64,000 bases of DNA from Paraburkholderia aromaticivorans (GCF_012689525.1 NZ_CP051516.1:1860001-1924000), one strand, 5' to 3'. Shown: positions 8,395 to 18,949, counted from the first letter of the stretch. The notes: a model not told the origin generated them from the letters alone. Made by a program: numbers and translations.

Positions 8395-9447
8395 ATGGAA
8401 TACCGCAGACTCGGCGACTCCGATGTGCAAGTTAGCCTGATCGGTCTCGGCACCATGACGTGGGGCGAGCAGAACACGGAACAGGAAGCGCACGCGCAGA
8501 TCGATTACGCACTCGATCAAGGCGTCAACCTGATCGACGCCGCTGAAATGTACCCGGTGCCGCCGCGCGCCGAGACGCAGGGTTCGACGGAACGCTTCAT
8601 CGGCACATGGCTCGCGCAGCATCGCAGCGCGCGCGAGAAAATCGTGCTTGCCACCAAGATTGCCGGCCCGGCGCGTCAGCCGCACAACCCGCGCCATATT
8701 CGTGGCGAGGGCAACCAGTTCGACCGCAAGAATCTGACCGAAGCACTCGACGACAGCCTGAAGCGCCTGCAAACGGACTATGTCGATCTGTATCAGTTGC
8801 ACTGGCCGGATCGCAGCACGATGACGTTCGGCCGCCCGGCGTATCCGTGGGTCGACGACGCCTATACGGTGCCGATCGAAGAAACGCTGTCGGTGCTCGC
8901 TGAATTCGTCAAGGCGGGGAAGGTGCGCCACGTCGGCGTGTCGAACGAAACGCCGTGGGGCGTCGCGCAGTTTCTGCGCGCGGCTGAAAAACTCGGGTTG
9001 CCGCGCATCGTCAGCATTCAGAATCCGTACAGCCTCGTCAATCGCACTTACGAAGCGGGGCTGTCCGAGTACGCGCATCGCGACAACATCGGCTTGCTGG
9101 CTTATTCGCCGCTGGCCTTCGGCTGGCTGACGGGCAAGTATGAAGGCGGCGCGCGTCCGGCTGGCGCTCGTATCTCGCTGTTCGAGCGTTTTCAGCGCTA
9201 CAGCAAGCCGCAAGCCGTCCAGGCGATCACGCGTTACGTCGAGTTGGCGAAGCGTCACGGCTTGTCGCCCGCGCAATTCGCGCTTGCGTTCGTCAATAGC
9301 CGGCCGTTCGTGACCAGCAATCTGATCGGCGCGACCTCGCTCGATCAATTGAAGGAAAACATCGCCAGCGTCGAGGTGAAACTCTCGCCGGAAGTGCTCG
9401 CGGAAATCGATGCGCTGCATGAGTTGCAGCCGAATCCGGCGCCTTGA
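8395..9447 (+). CDS. tas: Aldo/keto reductase, Tas type
   Basis: 350 residues closely resembling E. coli Tas throughout, including DAAEMYPVPPRAETQGSTE and the C-terminal ending at NPAP. The catalytic tetrad is visible: D48, Y53, K88 and H136 (QLHWP). It is an NADPH-dependent reductase of a (beta/alpha)8 barrel fold; the physiological substrate is unsettled. The start was placed at MEYRRLG, which has AGGACAAG upstream and matches the family N-terminus, rather than at the ATG 48 nt earlier. Confidence 0.9.
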   Translation: MEYRRLGDSDVQVSLIGLGTMTWGEQNTEQEAHAQIDYALDQGVNLIDAAEMYPVPPRAETQGSTERFIGTWLAQHRSAREKIVLATKIAGPARQPHNPRHIRGEGNQFDRKNLTEALDDSLKRLQTDYVDLYQLHWPDRSTMTFGRPAYPWVDDAYTVPIEETLSVLAEFVKAGKVRHVGVSNETPWGVAQFLRAAEKLGLPRIVSIQNPYSLVNRTYEAGLSEYAHRDNIGLLAYSPLAFGWLTGKYEGGARPAGARISLFERFQRYSKPQAVQAITRYVELAKRHGLSPAQFALAFVNSRPFVTSNLIGATSLDQLKENIASVEVKLSPEVLAEIDALHELQPNPAP

Positions 9448-9668
9448 TGCGTGAGTGTTGAGCGTGTGGTTCTAGTGCGGCTCGAATCATGCGAACGTTT
9501 GATTTGCCCCGGCTGCACGGCCGGGGCGTTCGCAAGGGGATTCGCGCTTCGCTTCTGCGACGCTGTCGCGTCGGCAGACGTGCTCAGCCGGTACTCCACT
9601 TCCCGCGTATGCCGTGATGGCGAGCAGCTTCGCCACGGCGCTCTAGGCGAGTCGGCATTCCCGTGTCC

Positions 9669-10952
9669 TCAGCGGATCATCAACTTCCTCCGCACCGCGT
9701 AGAGCGCGAACAAACTCGCCACTGCACAGAACATCAGATAGAGACCCGGCGCGAGCTTATTACCGCTTGCATCGATCAGCCACGTGATCACGAACGGCGC
9801 AAAGCCGCCGAACACCGTCACGCCGATGTTGTAGCTCACCGCGAGGCCGGTCGCACGCGTCTGCGTTGGGAAAATCTCCGACATCAACGCGGGCAGCGCG
9901 CCGAAATACGTGGCCTTCAATACGCCGATCCAGATCAGCGCGAGCAGCATCGTCGCGAACGACGGATGCGCGTTCATATACACAAAAGCCGGATACACCG
10001 TCACCAGCATCAGCACGGCGGCCGTCGCCATGATGCGGATGCGTCCGAGGCTGTCGGACAGATGACCCGCGAACGGCGTCAGCACCGTGAGCACCACGCC
10101 GGTGGCGAGCGTCGCCGCGAAGCCGGTCGAGGCGGGCAAGTGCAGTTGCTTGATCGCGTAAGTCGGCATGTACAGGATCATGTAATTGGCCGCCGTCGAA
10201 ATGATCAGCGAGCCGACCGCCAGCAGCATGCGGACCTTCTGCGTGCCGAACAGGTCGCGCAGCGGCGTGCGGGCTTTGGACTCGGCGTTGAACTCGGCGC
10301 CTTCATCCACGTAACGGCGGATATAGAAACCCACCGGACCGATCGCGAGGCCGAACAGAAACGGCACGCGCCATCCCCATGATTCGAGTTGCGCGCTCGT
10401 GAGCTGGCTCGTCAGCAGCGCGCCGAAACCGGAGGCGAGCAACGTCGCCATGCCTTGGCTCGCGAACTGCCAGCTACCCATGAAGCCGCGGCGCTCGGGC
10501 GCATGTTCGACCAGAAACGCGGTGGACGCGCCGAACTCTCCGCCCGCCGAAAAACCTTGCACGAGGCGCGACAGCATGATGCCCGCGGGCGCCCACAGGC
10601 CGATCGCCGCATACGGCGGCATCACGGCGATCGTCAAGGTGCCGATCATCATCAGCGCGATCGACAGCAGCAGCGACGCCTTGCGTCCGGCGCGATCTGC
10701 GAGCGAACCGAGTACGAGTCCGCCGAGCGGCCGGATCATGTACGAGATGCCGAAGGTGCCGAGCGTGAGCATCAGCGAAATCGCTTCGGTGCGTGCCGGA
10801 AAAAACAGCTTCGCGATGGTCACCGCGAAGAAACCGTAGACGACGAGATCGAACCATTCGAGCGCGTTGCCGATCGACGCCGCGAGAATGATGCGATGGA
10901 CCTTCGCGGCGGACGGCCGCGCGGCGCTGGCTTGCAGAATGGACGTGCTCAT
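9669..10952 (-). CDS. MFS transporter, metabolite:H+ symporter (MHS) family
   Basis: 427 residues with about 12 membrane segments. The N-terminal GNALEWFDLVVYGFFAV and the loop SLADRAGRKASLLLSIALM are hallmarks of the MHS family (ProP, KgtP, ShiA relatives), proton-driven importers of organic acids, betaines or similar. The substrate cannot be named from sequence. It lies just downstream of an M20 peptidase gene on the same strand (75 nt gap), suggesting uptake of a compound that the peptidase cleaves. Confidence 0.85.
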   Translation of the reverse strand: MSTSILQASAARPSAAKVHRIILAASIGNALEWFDLVVYGFFAVTIAKLFFPARTEAISLMLTLGTFGISYMIRPLGGLVLGSLADRAGRKASLLLSIALMMIGTLTIAVMPPYAAIGLWAPAGIMLSRLVQGFSAGGEFGASTAFLVEHAPERRGFMGSWQFASQGMATLLASGFGALLTSQLTSAQLESWGWRVPFLFGLAIGPVGFYIRRYVDEGAEFNAESKARTPLRDLFGTQKVRMLLAVGSLIISTAANYMILYMPTYAIKQLHLPASTGFAATLATGVVLTVLTPFAGHLSDSLGRIRIMATAAVLMLVTVYPAFVYMNAHPSFATMLLALIWIGVLKATYFGALPALMSEIFPTQTRATGLAVSYNIGVTVFGGFAPFVITWLIDASGNKLAPGLYLMFCAVASLFALYAVRRKLMIR

Positions 10953-11027
10953 CTTGGACGTGCCTCGTGACGGATGCGGATGACGGCGTGTTGCGCCCGA
11001 TTGGTTCGGGCGTCGTTCAGATTGCGC

Positions 11028-12431
11028 TTAGGATCCGCTGACGGTTGTCGCGCGCGGCGAGTTCTCGCCGAGATCCCAGAAGAGGCCCGCCATGATCTGC
11101 AGGCCTTCGCGCACGACCGGTCCAAGCAGATGCTCGTTCGGCGCGTGCTGCGAACAGGCCGGATACGAATGCGGCACCCAGATGGTCGGCAGGCCGAGCG
11201 TGTCGGCGAACACTTCGTTGGGCAGCGTGCCGCCCAGATTCGGCAGCACAGCGGTCTTCTTGCCGGTGGTCTGTTCAAGCGAGGCGATCGCCCACGTGAC
11301 CCACGGATCGTCCGGGTTCAGGCGCGTGGCGGGCGCGCCGCGCTCGACGTCGATCTGCACTTGCGAGAAGCCATGCGCATCCAGATGCGTGCGCAGATAC
11401 CGTTCGAGGTTGTCCCAATCGGTGCCGACCACGAAGCGCAACTGGCAATGCGCGAACGCCGACGACGGAATCGCATTGACCGGGTTCTCCGGATTGCCGG
11501 CCTTGAACGCGAGTATTTCGAAGCTGTTCCAGCCGAACACGCGCTCGGGCGCGGTAAGGCCAGGCTCGCCCCAGTTGTCGTCGACGGCCGGATCGCCCGG
11601 GCCGCCGCCTACCGAGATATCGGCGAGCGCACGGCGCACCGCCTCGGGAATCGGCGGCGGGCGCAAACCGTCGACGGCGATCACGCCGCGCGCGTCGACG
11701 AGGCTCGCCAACGCGTTTGCCAGTACCGTGGCCGGGTTGCGCAGCAGACCGCCCCAATTGCCCGAATGATGCGCGCCGTCGCGCAGATTCAACGACAGCT
11801 TGAAGTTCACCGAGCCGCGCGAGCCGAGGAACACGGTGGGGCGGCGCGCGGCAAGGCGCGGGCCGTCGGAGGCGATCAGCACGTCGGCGGCCAGTTCTTC
11901 ACGGTGCGCACGGCAGACCGCGTCGAGTCCGGGCGAGCCGGTTTCCTCGCCCATCTCGATCAACAGCTTCGCGTTGAAGCCGAGCTTGCCGTCGCGCGCG
12001 GCCAGCACGCTCGCCAGCGCGGCCAGGTTGATGCTGTGCTGGCCTTTGTTGTCGGCGGTGCCGCGGCCGAACCAGCGCTCGCCTTCGATGGTCACGGCCC
12101 ACGGCGTCAGCGGCGCGCGCCACTGGCTGTCGTAGCCGCGCACCACGTCGCCGTGACCGTAGATCAGCACGGTCGGCAGATGGTCGCCCTCGTGGCGCTC
12201 CGCGATCAGGAACGGCCCGAAGCCGTCCACCGGGTTCGCGACGATGCGCGTGGTGAAACCGATGCCTTCGACTTCAGGCGTTATCTCGTCGGTCAGATAC
12301 GACCGCAGCGTCGCGGCGCGATCGTCCTCCTGACTTTCGGTGCGAAAACCAACGCGGCGGTTGAGCGTTTCGAGAAAGGCGCCGGATTCGAAATGGTGGG
12401 TGGCGTGATCGATGGCCTGGGTGCGGCTCAT
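11028..12431 (-). CDS. M20 family metallopeptidase
   Basis: 467 residues. Metal-binding segments of the M20/ArgE/DapE family are clear: IYGHGDVV (His/Asp), RGTADNKGQ (bridging Asp), EMGEETGSPG (catalytic Glu pair), with a dimerisation insert and a C-terminal His in VPHSYPACSQHAPNEH. It should be a di-zinc hydrolase of a peptide or acylated amino acid. The start at MSRTQAIDHA was chosen because GGAGACACC precedes it; the longer in-frame ORF lacks a site. It forms a likely operon with the MHS transporter and is divergent from a LysR gene. Confidence 0.87.
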   Translation of the reverse strand: MSRTQAIDHATHHFESGAFLETLNRRVGFRTESQEDDRAATLRSYLTDEITPEVEGIGFTTRIVANPVDGFGPFLIAERHEGDHLPTVLIYGHGDVVRGYDSQWRAPLTPWAVTIEGERWFGRGTADNKGQHSINLAALASVLAARDGKLGFNAKLLIEMGEETGSPGLDAVCRAHREELAADVLIASDGPRLAARRPTVFLGSRGSVNFKLSLNLRDGAHHSGNWGGLLRNPATVLANALASLVDARGVIAVDGLRPPPIPEAVRRALADISVGGGPGDPAVDDNWGEPGLTAPERVFGWNSFEILAFKAGNPENPVNAIPSSAFAHCQLRFVVGTDWDNLERYLRTHLDAHGFSQVQIDVERGAPATRLNPDDPWVTWAIASLEQTTGKKTAVLPNLGGTLPNEVFADTLGLPTIWVPHSYPACSQHAPNEHLLGPVVREGLQIMAGLFWDLGENSPRATTVSGS

Positions 12432-12657
12432 GGTGTCTCCAATGCGGGCGAATGTGGGGGCGGGCGGCGCGTGGTTTTCTGTCTGATTACGCTCGGACGC
12501 GGCCTGCAGCTTCAAACCGATTCTAGGAGGCCGTTTTTTTTGTCACAATGATCGTCTTTCGAAGCTTGCGTTGCCGAAAAGGCAAAGCTCACGATAGGCG
12601 AAGAGGCGCTTGCGGACATCGGCTCGCCGGCGCTGACCGTTGAATGGGACATCACAC

Positions 12658-13620
12658 ATGGCACTTTCGCTGCATGGCATCGCGCTGCGCTATTTCGTCG
12701 AAGTCGCGCGCACCGGTTCGCTCAGCGACGCGTCCGCGCGGCTGCATGTCGCCGTGTCGGCCATCAGCCGGCAGGTGGCGCGGCTCGAAAGCGATCTCGG
12801 CGTCGCGCTGTTCGAGCGGCGTCCGCGCGGCATGGCGCTCTCCGAAGCCGGTGAGCGCCTGCTCGCTTATGCGCAGCGCAGCCTGCTGGAGGCCGAGCAT
12901 GTGATGAAGGAGATCGGCGGCCTGGAGACCTTGCACGGCAGCATGATCAAGGTGACGAGTTCCGAAGGTTTCGCCGCCGACTTCCTGCCTACCGCGATGG
13001 CGAGCTTCAGGGTTCAGTATCCGGGCATCGACTTCACGCTCTCGGTCATGTCGCCAGGCGAGGCGACCCGCCAGGTGCGTGACGGCGACGCCGATCTCGC
13101 GTTGACGTTCAGCCTCGCGCCGGAAAAGGGCGTCAAGGTCGAGCACACGGAGCGCGCGCCTGTGCTGGCGCTGCTGCGCGCCGATCATCCGTTGGCCGCG
13201 CGCGCGAAGGTGTCGCTCGCCGACTTGCAGCGCTATCCGCTCGTGCTGCCGGAGCCCGGCACGACGATTCGTCAGTTGATCGACATTACCTGCGCGCTCG
13301 AAGGCGTCCTGCTCGAGCCCGAGCTGACCTGCAACAACAGCGGCGCCATGTATCGCTACGCGCAGAAGTCCGGCGCGATCATGTTCACGGGTCTGCTGTC
13401 CGTGCGCGACCGCTACGCCGGCGATGGTTTCGTCGTGATGCCGCTGACACATCCGCAGATGCGCCAGCGCAGCATTCAGGTGCAGACCATGGCGGGGCGT
13501 GAGCTGCCGCAGTCGGTGAGGGCGTTCCGGGATCATCTGATCGCGGAAATCGCGGGTGCGAAGCCGGCTGATGCGACTGCCTCGAAGGCCGCGCGAAAGC
13601 GCAGCAGAAGCACGCGCTGA
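12658..13620 (+). CDS. LysR-family transcriptional regulator
   Basis: 320 residues with an N-terminal winged helix (LRYFVEVARTGSLSDASARLHVAVSAISRQVARLES) and a C-terminal effector-binding domain. It is divergent from the M20 peptidase/MHS transporter pair with about 225 nt between, the standard layout for a LysR activator and its target. The start was placed at MALSLHGI, the usual LysR N-terminus; an in-frame ATG 18 nt upstream is possible. Confidence 0.85.
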   Translation: MALSLHGIALRYFVEVARTGSLSDASARLHVAVSAISRQVARLESDLGVALFERRPRGMALSEAGERLLAYAQRSLLEAEHVMKEIGGLETLHGSMIKVTSSEGFAADFLPTAMASFRVQYPGIDFTLSVMSPGEATRQVRDGDADLALTFSLAPEKGVKVEHTERAPVLALLRADHPLAARAKVSLADLQRYPLVLPEPGTTIRQLIDITCALEGVLLEPELTCNNSGAMYRYAQKSGAIMFTGLLSVRDRYAGDGFVVMPLTHPQMRQRSIQVQTMAGRELPQSVRAFRDHLIAEIAGAKPADATASKAARKRSRSTR

Positions 13621-13961
13621 TGGCAGCAGGGCCTGGAAAATCCACGTGGCATCAAGCCGGCGAGACAACGTTTGCGATCGCCCGCGCGCCACGAACCAGG
13701 CGGGCTGCATGCGTGCGATAGCGATCCATTCGCGACCAATTGAAAGGCAAATGTCCCAGCCGGATCGCGAATCACGACCTAAACTGTGGTGGACGGGGCG
13801 GCTGAGGGCGCGAACTGCACGGCGGGCAATGCTGCAGTGCACGCGCCGATGGAAGTCCTTTTGAGGACACCAATGGTAGGATTCAGCCCGAAAAATGGAG
13901 AGCGGCGCGCGCTCGAATTTGCGCGCCATCCACAACAGAGCGATAGGACTCAGGACATCGA
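13621..13961. other. Intergenic region without recognised gene
   Basis: About 340 nt. No convincing open frame, tRNA or terminator was found. Confidence 0.4.
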
Positions 13962-14384
13962 ATGGCGCAACAAAAAACAAACCCAAAACTTGAGCAGGCG
14001 CTGACGCGCGGGGATCTGGCAATCCGTCAGGCGAATTCGGCGCGGGCCACGGCATTGCTGCGCGCGTTGGGCAAGATGATCGTGGACGCGTCGGCGACGA
14101 TCGGCGTGGAAGCCTTCACACTGATTCCCGACGGCGACAAGATCTACGATCCGGCCGATGGGCTGTGGCCGCAGGAACTGCAAGTCTCGCTCGATGGTCC
14201 CGTCGAAGAAGCCGATCCGGATGAAGTGCGCACGGTCCGCCTGATCTCCGACGATCCGGGCACGGTGTTCCGGGTCGAGTGGCAACGCGCCGACGGTAAG
14301 ATCGGGCGTCAGGACGGTGGTCCGTTCGCCACGGTGGCGTTTATCTCCGACGTGGACATTCCGTGGACGGATGACGAGGACTGA
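13962..14384 (+). CDS. Conserved-type hypothetical protein (140 aa)
   Basis: Soluble, acidic toward the C-terminus (VDIPWTDDED). N-terminal 45 residues are helical and polar, followed by a beta-rich part (LWPQELQVSLDGP, TVRLISDDPGTVFRVEWQRADG). No family or active-site motif recognised. It stands between a LysR gene and the convergent nodJ-like gene. Confidence 0.65.
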   Translation: MAQQKTNPKLEQALTRGDLAIRQANSARATALLRALGKMIVDASATIGVEAFTLIPDGDKIYDPADGLWPQELQVSLDGPVEEADPDEVRTVRLISDDPGTVFRVEWQRADGKIGRQDGGPFATVAFISDVDIPWTDDED

Positions 14385-14470
14385 GCGAGCCCGGTTAGCG
14401 GCAGGCGCTGATGCTTTGTTGATTGCGCGTATCAGCGCCTGCGGTCCGCTGTTTTTGCACGCCGGAAAAC

Positions 14471-15298
14471 CTACTTCATCATCCGGCGGCGAAATAGAAT
14501 CGCCGACACGATAAACCCGCCCACCGCATACGCCGCCAGCACGGCCACATGCAACACCACATTATCGACGGGCCGACCCAGCATGGCCGGCCGCATCAAC
14601 TCGACGGCATGCGCCAACGGCAACACCTGGGTGACGCCTCGCGCAACGGCAGGCAACTGCGACACCGGAAAGAACACGCCGGATAGCAACAGCATCGGCG
14701 TCAACACCAGCGTCTGGTAAAACATGAAGAAGTCGTACGAAGGCGCGAGCGCCGTCACGACCATCGCGATGCTCGCGAACGCGAGCCCGGTCAATACGAT
14801 GACTGGCAACGCCAGCAGCATCGACGGAAAATTCGCGTAGCCCAATGCGCCTGCCACCAGCATGATCGCCGCGCCCGAGAGCACAGCCTTGCTGGCTGCC
14901 CAGATCACCTCGCCGAGCACGATGTCGCCGAGCGTCAGCGGCGTATGCATGATCGCTTCCCATGTGCGTTGCACGTGCATGCGCGAGAAGCCCGAATACA
15001 TCGACTCGAAACTCGCCGACATCATCACGCTCGAGGCCACCGTGCCCGCCGCGAGAAACGCGATATACGACACGCCGTCGACATGGCCGACCATCAGCCC
15101 CAGCCCGAAGCCGAGGCCGAACAGATAGATCATCGGATCGGCCAGGTTGCCGAACATCGAGGCGATCGCGAGTTTTTTCCACACCAGATAGTTGCGGCGC
15201 CACACGGCGATCCAGTTGCTGGCGTTCGCGGGAAAGGCGGCGAAGGTTTCCTGTTTCGATGGCGTATCGCCCGGCGTTTCGTAAGTGCGTGCGTCCAT
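14471..15298 (-). CDS. nodJ: ABC-2 type permease, NodJ family
   Basis: 275 residues with about six membrane segments and the ABC-2 permease pattern ([36 protein letters not shown]). It pairs with the ATPase gene upstream on the same strand (89 nt gap). In rhizobia NodIJ exports lipochitin oligosaccharide Nod factors; Burkholderiaceae carry NodIJ-like pairs without nodulation genes, so the substrate here is open. No nod biosynthesis gene is in the window. Confidence 0.8.
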   Translation of the reverse strand: MDARTYETPGDTPSKQETFAAFPANASNWIAVWRRNYLVWKKLAIASMFGNLADPMIYLFGLGFGLGLMVGHVDGVSYIAFLAAGTVASSVMMSASFESMYSGFSRMHVQRTWEAIMHTPLTLGDIVLGEVIWAASKAVLSGAAIMLVAGALGYANFPSMLLALPVIVLTGLAFASIAMVVTALAPSYDFFMFYQTLVLTPMLLLSGVFFPVSQLPAVARGVTQVLPLAHAVELMRPAMLGRPVDNVVLHVAVLAAYAVGGFIVSAILFRRRMMK

Positions 15299-15313
15299 TG
15301 CGTGTCTCGTGCG

Positions 15314-15340
15314 GTGTCCCTGAACGGGACTTCCTTTGGG
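15314..15340. repeat. Short dispersed repeat, copy 1 (GTGTCCC...GGGAC hairpin)
   Basis: GTGTCCCT, a 4-nt loop, then GGGACTTCCTTTGGG. A second copy with a different 3-nt loop is at 27743-27768. Each sits just 5' of a minus-strand gene. Conserved stem with variable loop suggests a structured small repeat. Confidence 0.7.
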
Positions 15341-15387
15341 TCTGTTATAGCGCGCGCGTTGCGTGCGATACCGGTCTCGATGCGCCT

Positions 15388-16302
15388 TTAATCCTGCATC
15401 TCGCGGCCCGTGAGCCGCAGGAACACATCCTCCAGATTCGCCGGTCGATGCAGATAGCGCAGATCCGCGCGCTGCTTGAGCCGCGCATGCACCGGCTGCG
15501 CGTCGTTGACGTAGCAGAACAGCGTCTCGCCGCTGATCTCCGTGCGCTCGACGAACGGCGCCAGTTCATCGCGCAAGGCCACCGGATCGGGTCCGAAGAT
15601 TTCGATCACATCGCAGCCGATCTCGGAAGCGATCAACGCGCTCGGCGCGCCTTCGGCGATCTTGCGTCCTTCTTCGATCACGCACAGCCGGTGGCAGAGG
15701 CGTTCGGCTTCTTCCATGAAGTGCGTGGTCAGCAAAATGGTTTTGCCGCGTGCAAGCAACGAGCGCAGCCGCTCCCAGATGAGATGCCGCGCCTGAGGAT
15801 CGAGGCCGGTGGTCGGCTCGTCCATGATCAGCACGTCGGGATCGTTGACGAGCGCGCGCGCCAGCGTGAGACGCCGCTTCATGCCGCCGGACAACTCGCT
15901 CACGCGCGCGTCCGCCTTGCTCTCCAGACGCGCGAATTCGAGCAGCGACGGCACCATGGCACGGCATTGCGCGGCGCTCAAACCGAAGTAGCGGCCGAAT
16001 ACCAGCAGGTTCTCGCGCACCGTGAAGTCGGGGTCGAGGTTGTCGAACTGCGGCACCACGCCGACGCGCGCCCGCGCCACGCGCGCGCGGCCGGGGATCG
16101 GCTCGCCGCACAGACGGATCACGCCCGCGTCCGGCGCAGCGATGCCGAGCAGCATGCGCAACGTGGTGGTCTTGCCCGCGCCGTTGGGGCCGAGCAGGCC
16201 AAAGCATTCGCCGGCGTTGACATGAAACGACAGTCCATCGACGACCGTTTTTTCGCCGTAGCTTTTTTTAACCTGATGAAATTCGATGGCGACTTCGGGC
16301 AT
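15388..16302 (-). CDS. nodI: ABC transporter ATPase, NodI family
   Basis: 304 residues. Walker [10 protein letters not shown] (about 38-46), signature LSGGMKRRL, Walker [14 protein letters not shown] and a C-terminal extension ending RLTGREMQD, as in NodI/DrrA-type exporters. It energises the NodJ-like permease encoded downstream. The pair is a complete exporter by architecture; the cargo is not evident. Confidence 0.85.
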   Translation of the reverse strand: MPEVAIEFHQVKKSYGEKTVVDGLSFHVNAGECFGLLGPNGAGKTTTLRMLLGIAAPDAGVIRLCGEPIPGRARVARARVGVVPQFDNLDPDFTVRENLLVFGRYFGLSAAQCRAMVPSLLEFARLESKADARVSELSGGMKRRLTLARALVNDPDVLIMDEPTTGLDPQARHLIWERLRSLLARGKTILLTTHFMEEAERLCHRLCVIEEGRKIAEGAPSALIASEIGCDVIEIFGPDPVALRDELAPFVERTEISGETLFCYVNDAQPVHARLKQRADLRYLHRPANLEDVFLRLTGREMQD

Positions 16303-16590
16303 GGATCGAACGAGACTCCGGGAAAAGACGTGAATGACGCGAATGGCCGGGAGAGGCCGCCTATTCTAGGGCATCGGCGGGACGGTGTCGGTTCGAGGCC
16401 GACAGCCCGAAGCGGGTTTCTTGCACTGCGGCATCGGCCCGCGGAGGATCCCCGGGCGGCTTGCGCACCTGTTTAGGGCGGCGTTAGGGCGCAATTAGCG
16501 CGCAGTTAGCGTTTTCCATCCCTTGCAACCTGAATTGCGGCGCACCATGATTAATTCAGATCGCGCGTCCCGCGCGAAGGGAGAAAAATC

Positions 16591-17055
16591 ATGGCGAGCT
16601 ACCAGAAAATCCTGCTGTGCTACGACGGCTCGCGCGAAGGCCGCAAAGCACTACGTTGCGGCGCCGACCTGGCGTTGGATCTGAAAGCGGAAACGCATTT
16701 GCTGTCGGTCGTCGACATGCGTTCGAGTATTGCGCAAAGCGCGGGTCTGCTGACCGACGTGGCCTGTGGCAGTTTCGAAAAGACGGCGCGCGATATTCTG
16801 CAGGAAGGCGTGGACTGGCTCACGGAGCGAGGCGTGACCGCCCAAGGGCACTTTGCGTTCGGTCATCCGATCGATGAGATCGCCAACCTCGCCAATGAAC
16901 TGCATGTCGACCTGGTCGTGGTCGGGCACCGCTGCCGCACGGGCTTGTCACGATGGTGGATGGGCGCGGGTAATACGCCGCTGCTCGACCGTGTCTCGTG
17001 CAGCATTCTGGTGGCGTGTTCTTCGGCGCAGGAACAGCAGCAAGCGGCGGCGTGA
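16591..17055 (+). CDS. Universal stress protein (UspA family)
   Basis: 154 residues. Starts KILLCYDGSREGRKAL, typical of the Usp fold, and ends with the nucleotide-binding pattern VVVGHRCRTGLSRWWMG...S.ILVA. Family proteins act in stress tolerance, often ATP-binding. A GAAGGGAGAA site precedes the ATG. Single gene with no partner. Confidence 0.88.
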   Translation: MASYQKILLCYDGSREGRKALRCGADLALDLKAETHLLSVVDMRSSIAQSAGLLTDVACGSFEKTARDILQEGVDWLTERGVTAQGHFAFGHPIDEIANLANELHVDLVVVGHRCRTGLSRWWMGAGNTPLLDRVSCSILVACSSAQEQQQAAA

Positions 17056-17104
17056 GGCCTAGTGGTCACGTGACCGGCCGCCTCGGCCTGACGGCATCAG
17101 GTGA

Positions 17105-17767
17105 TCACTCGCTCAGGTTGACCGCGGCCAGCTTCCACGTGAATACCCCTTCGCGCTGAAAGATCGCCGAGTAACGCGCGTCGCCGGCGCCATGCTGGTA
17201 CGTGACGACGAACTCGTTGAGGCCGCGATAGCCCGCCGTGGTTTGCGGCGGCTCCGGGGGCGTGGCGTTGGCATTCCCATTCACTGCGTTACCGGCGGGG
17301 GGCGCTGCCGGCGCCGGTGAAGTCGCCGTGGCGTCGGGCGGATTGTTCGCGGCCGCCGGCGCGGGCGGCCGCTCACCCGGATCGCCGCGCGGCGGCATGC
17401 CGTTCAGCAAGGCCGCCACACCGTCCGGTGTGGCATAGGCATCCACGAGCGGGCCAATCAATGCGACGCCGATCATCGCGCCAATGGCGGCCAATGGATT
17501 GCCGTTGCTGTGCGCGCCAAGCCGGCGTGTCAGCAAACCGGCGACCTGTTCCTTCAGGCTCTCACGCAACGCAGGGAAGTCGACGTACTGATTGACGGTT
17601 TGCGCGTCGCGCGCATCGGCCGCGCGTTTGAGATTGTTCAGCGCGATGTACGGTGACGCGTAAGCAAAGCCCAGTGCGGCGATTACCACGATCACGATTA
17701 GCGTGACGATCAGCGGCTTTGTGGCGCCGCCTCTGCTGCCACGTTGGGTACGTTTTGGAACTGCCAT
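17105..17767 (-). CDS. DUF2939 domain membrane-anchored protein
   Basis: 220 residues: one N-terminal membrane helix (about 20-40), then the DUF2939 pattern SPYIALNNLKRAADARDAQT and FPALRESLKEQV. A long Pro/Ala/Asn linker (about 125-170) precedes a C-terminal beta-rich part. Probably periplasmic, function unknown. Confidence 0.75.
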   Translation of the reverse strand: MAVPKRTQRGSRGGATKPLIVTLIVIVVIAALGFAYASPYIALNNLKRAADARDAQTVNQYVDFPALRESLKEQVAGLLTRRLGAHSNGNPLAAIGAMIGVALIGPLVDAYATPDGVAALLNGMPPRGDPGERPPAPAAANNPPDATATSPAPAAPPAGNAVNGNANATPPEPPQTTAGYRGLNEFVVTYQHGAGDARYSAIFQREGVFTWKLAAVNLSE

Positions 17768-17875
17768 CGAGTGGGACTCTCTATCAGGTGTGATCTAACG
17801 TGGACCGCGGCCACGCGAAAACGATCCCACGCAATGCAATCTCTCGCCGCCCCGATCAAGACCCGACAAAGCCCC

Positions 17876-18220
17876 TCAAGACTCGAACACCGCGCCGTGC
17901 ACGTTGGCTTCATCGGCGATGCAGCGGTCGATCATGCGGCAAACCGCGTCCATCGTGCCGACCATGATGAGGCGTGACGGCCCGTGATAGACCCGCACCG
18001 GTGCGCGACGCGCCGGTTCGGCCGTATTCAAACCCGAATTCAACGACACGCGCGCAAACGCCGGCAACGACGACGGCAAGCTCGACGCAGCCTCGGGCGA
18101 GTCGAACAGCGACGGCGTGCTGAGCGTGGCGGCCTCGATCAATGAGCAGGGCACCAGCTTGCGAAGATGACGCAGACGACCGAACTGGCGAAAGGGCAGC
18201 AGGCGGGCAAGACGTTCCAT
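17876..18220 (-). CDS. Hypothetical protein downstream of lexA (114 aa)
   Basis: A basic protein with no membrane segment or known motif. GGAGAGTCTC precedes its ATG. It begins 71 nt after the lexA stop on the same strand, so it may be co-transcribed from the SOS promoter, but I do not recognise SulA, ImuA or any other SOS family in it. Confidence 0.55.
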   Translation of the reverse strand: MERLARLLPFRQFGRLRHLRKLVPCSLIEAATLSTPSLFDSPEAASSLPSSLPAFARVSLNSGLNTAEPARRAPVRVYHGPSRLIMVGTMDAVCRMIDRCIADEANVHGAVFES

Positions 18221-18291
18221 GAGACTCTCCAGACGATGCGACGTTGATGCGGCGTTGGCGCGGCTTTTATTCTGTCGAACGGGCGAGAGGG

Positions 18292-18942
18292 TTAGAACTC
18301 GCCGGGGCGAATCAGCCCCACGGCGATGCCCTCCAGCGCGAACTCCGCACTGCCGGTTTCAACGAAGATGTTTTCGTAATCGGGGTTCTCGGCGATCAGT
18401 TCGAGCCCGTTCGGCCGGCGCTTCAGGCGCTTGACTGTGACGTCGTCACCCAGCCGGGCAATGATGATCTGGCCGTCTTTCGCTTCGCTTCGCTTTTGCA
18501 CCGCGAGCAGGTCGCCGTCGAAGATGCCCGCGTCGCGCATGGACAGCCCGCGCACCTTCAGCAGGTAATCGGGCTTGCTCGAGAACAGCGCCGGGTCGCA
18601 GACGTAGTGCTGCGAGATATGTTCCTGCGCGAGGATCGGGCTGCCGGCGGCAACCCGCCCGATCAGTGGCAGCGACAGTTGCATGATGCTGGCGTGCGGC
18701 AGGGTGAACTGGTGCGGCGAGTCTTCCGGGCCGGCCAGTAGGCGAATGCCGCGCGATGCGCCGGCCGCGAGTTCGATCACGCCCTTGCGAGCCAGCGCGC
18801 GCAGATGTTCTTCTGCCGAGTTGGCCGAGCTGAAACCCAGTTCGGCGGCGATCTCCGCGCGGGTGGGCGGAAAGCCGGTGCGTTCGATAGCCCTGCGGAT
18901 CAGATCGAAAACCTGCTGCTGTCGTGCGGTGAGTTTGGTCAT
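18292..18942 (-). CDS. lexA: LexA repressor, SOS response regulator
   Basis: 216 residues. N-terminal winged helix ([33 protein letters not shown]) and C-terminal latent protease. Cleavage site A99-G100, catalytic S134 (GLSMRDAGI) and K171 (VKRLKRR) are all in place. It represses SOS genes until RecA-stimulated self-cleavage. The start at MTKLTARQ is the family N-terminus; an upstream in-frame extension runs through the operators and was rejected. Two operators upstream show autoregulation; the 103-aa prophage gene carries a matching box. Confidence 0.96.
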   Translation of the reverse strand: MTKLTARQQQVFDLIRRAIERTGFPPTRAEIAAELGFSSANSAEEHLRALARKGVIELAAGASRGIRLLAGPEDSPHQFTLPHASIMQLSLPLIGRVAAGSPILAQEHISQHYVCDPALFSSKPDYLLKVRGLSMRDAGIFDGDLLAVQKRSEAKDGQIIIARLGDDVTVKRLKRRPNGLELIAENPDYENIFVETGSAEFALEGIAVGLIRPGEF

Positions 18943-18949
18943 GGCGCCA

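Noticed and set aside
14471-16302. Evidence for a nodulation locus
   Set aside because: Only the NodIJ-type exporter is present; such pairs occur in non-nodulating Burkholderiaceae and no nodA, nodB or nodC is nearby.
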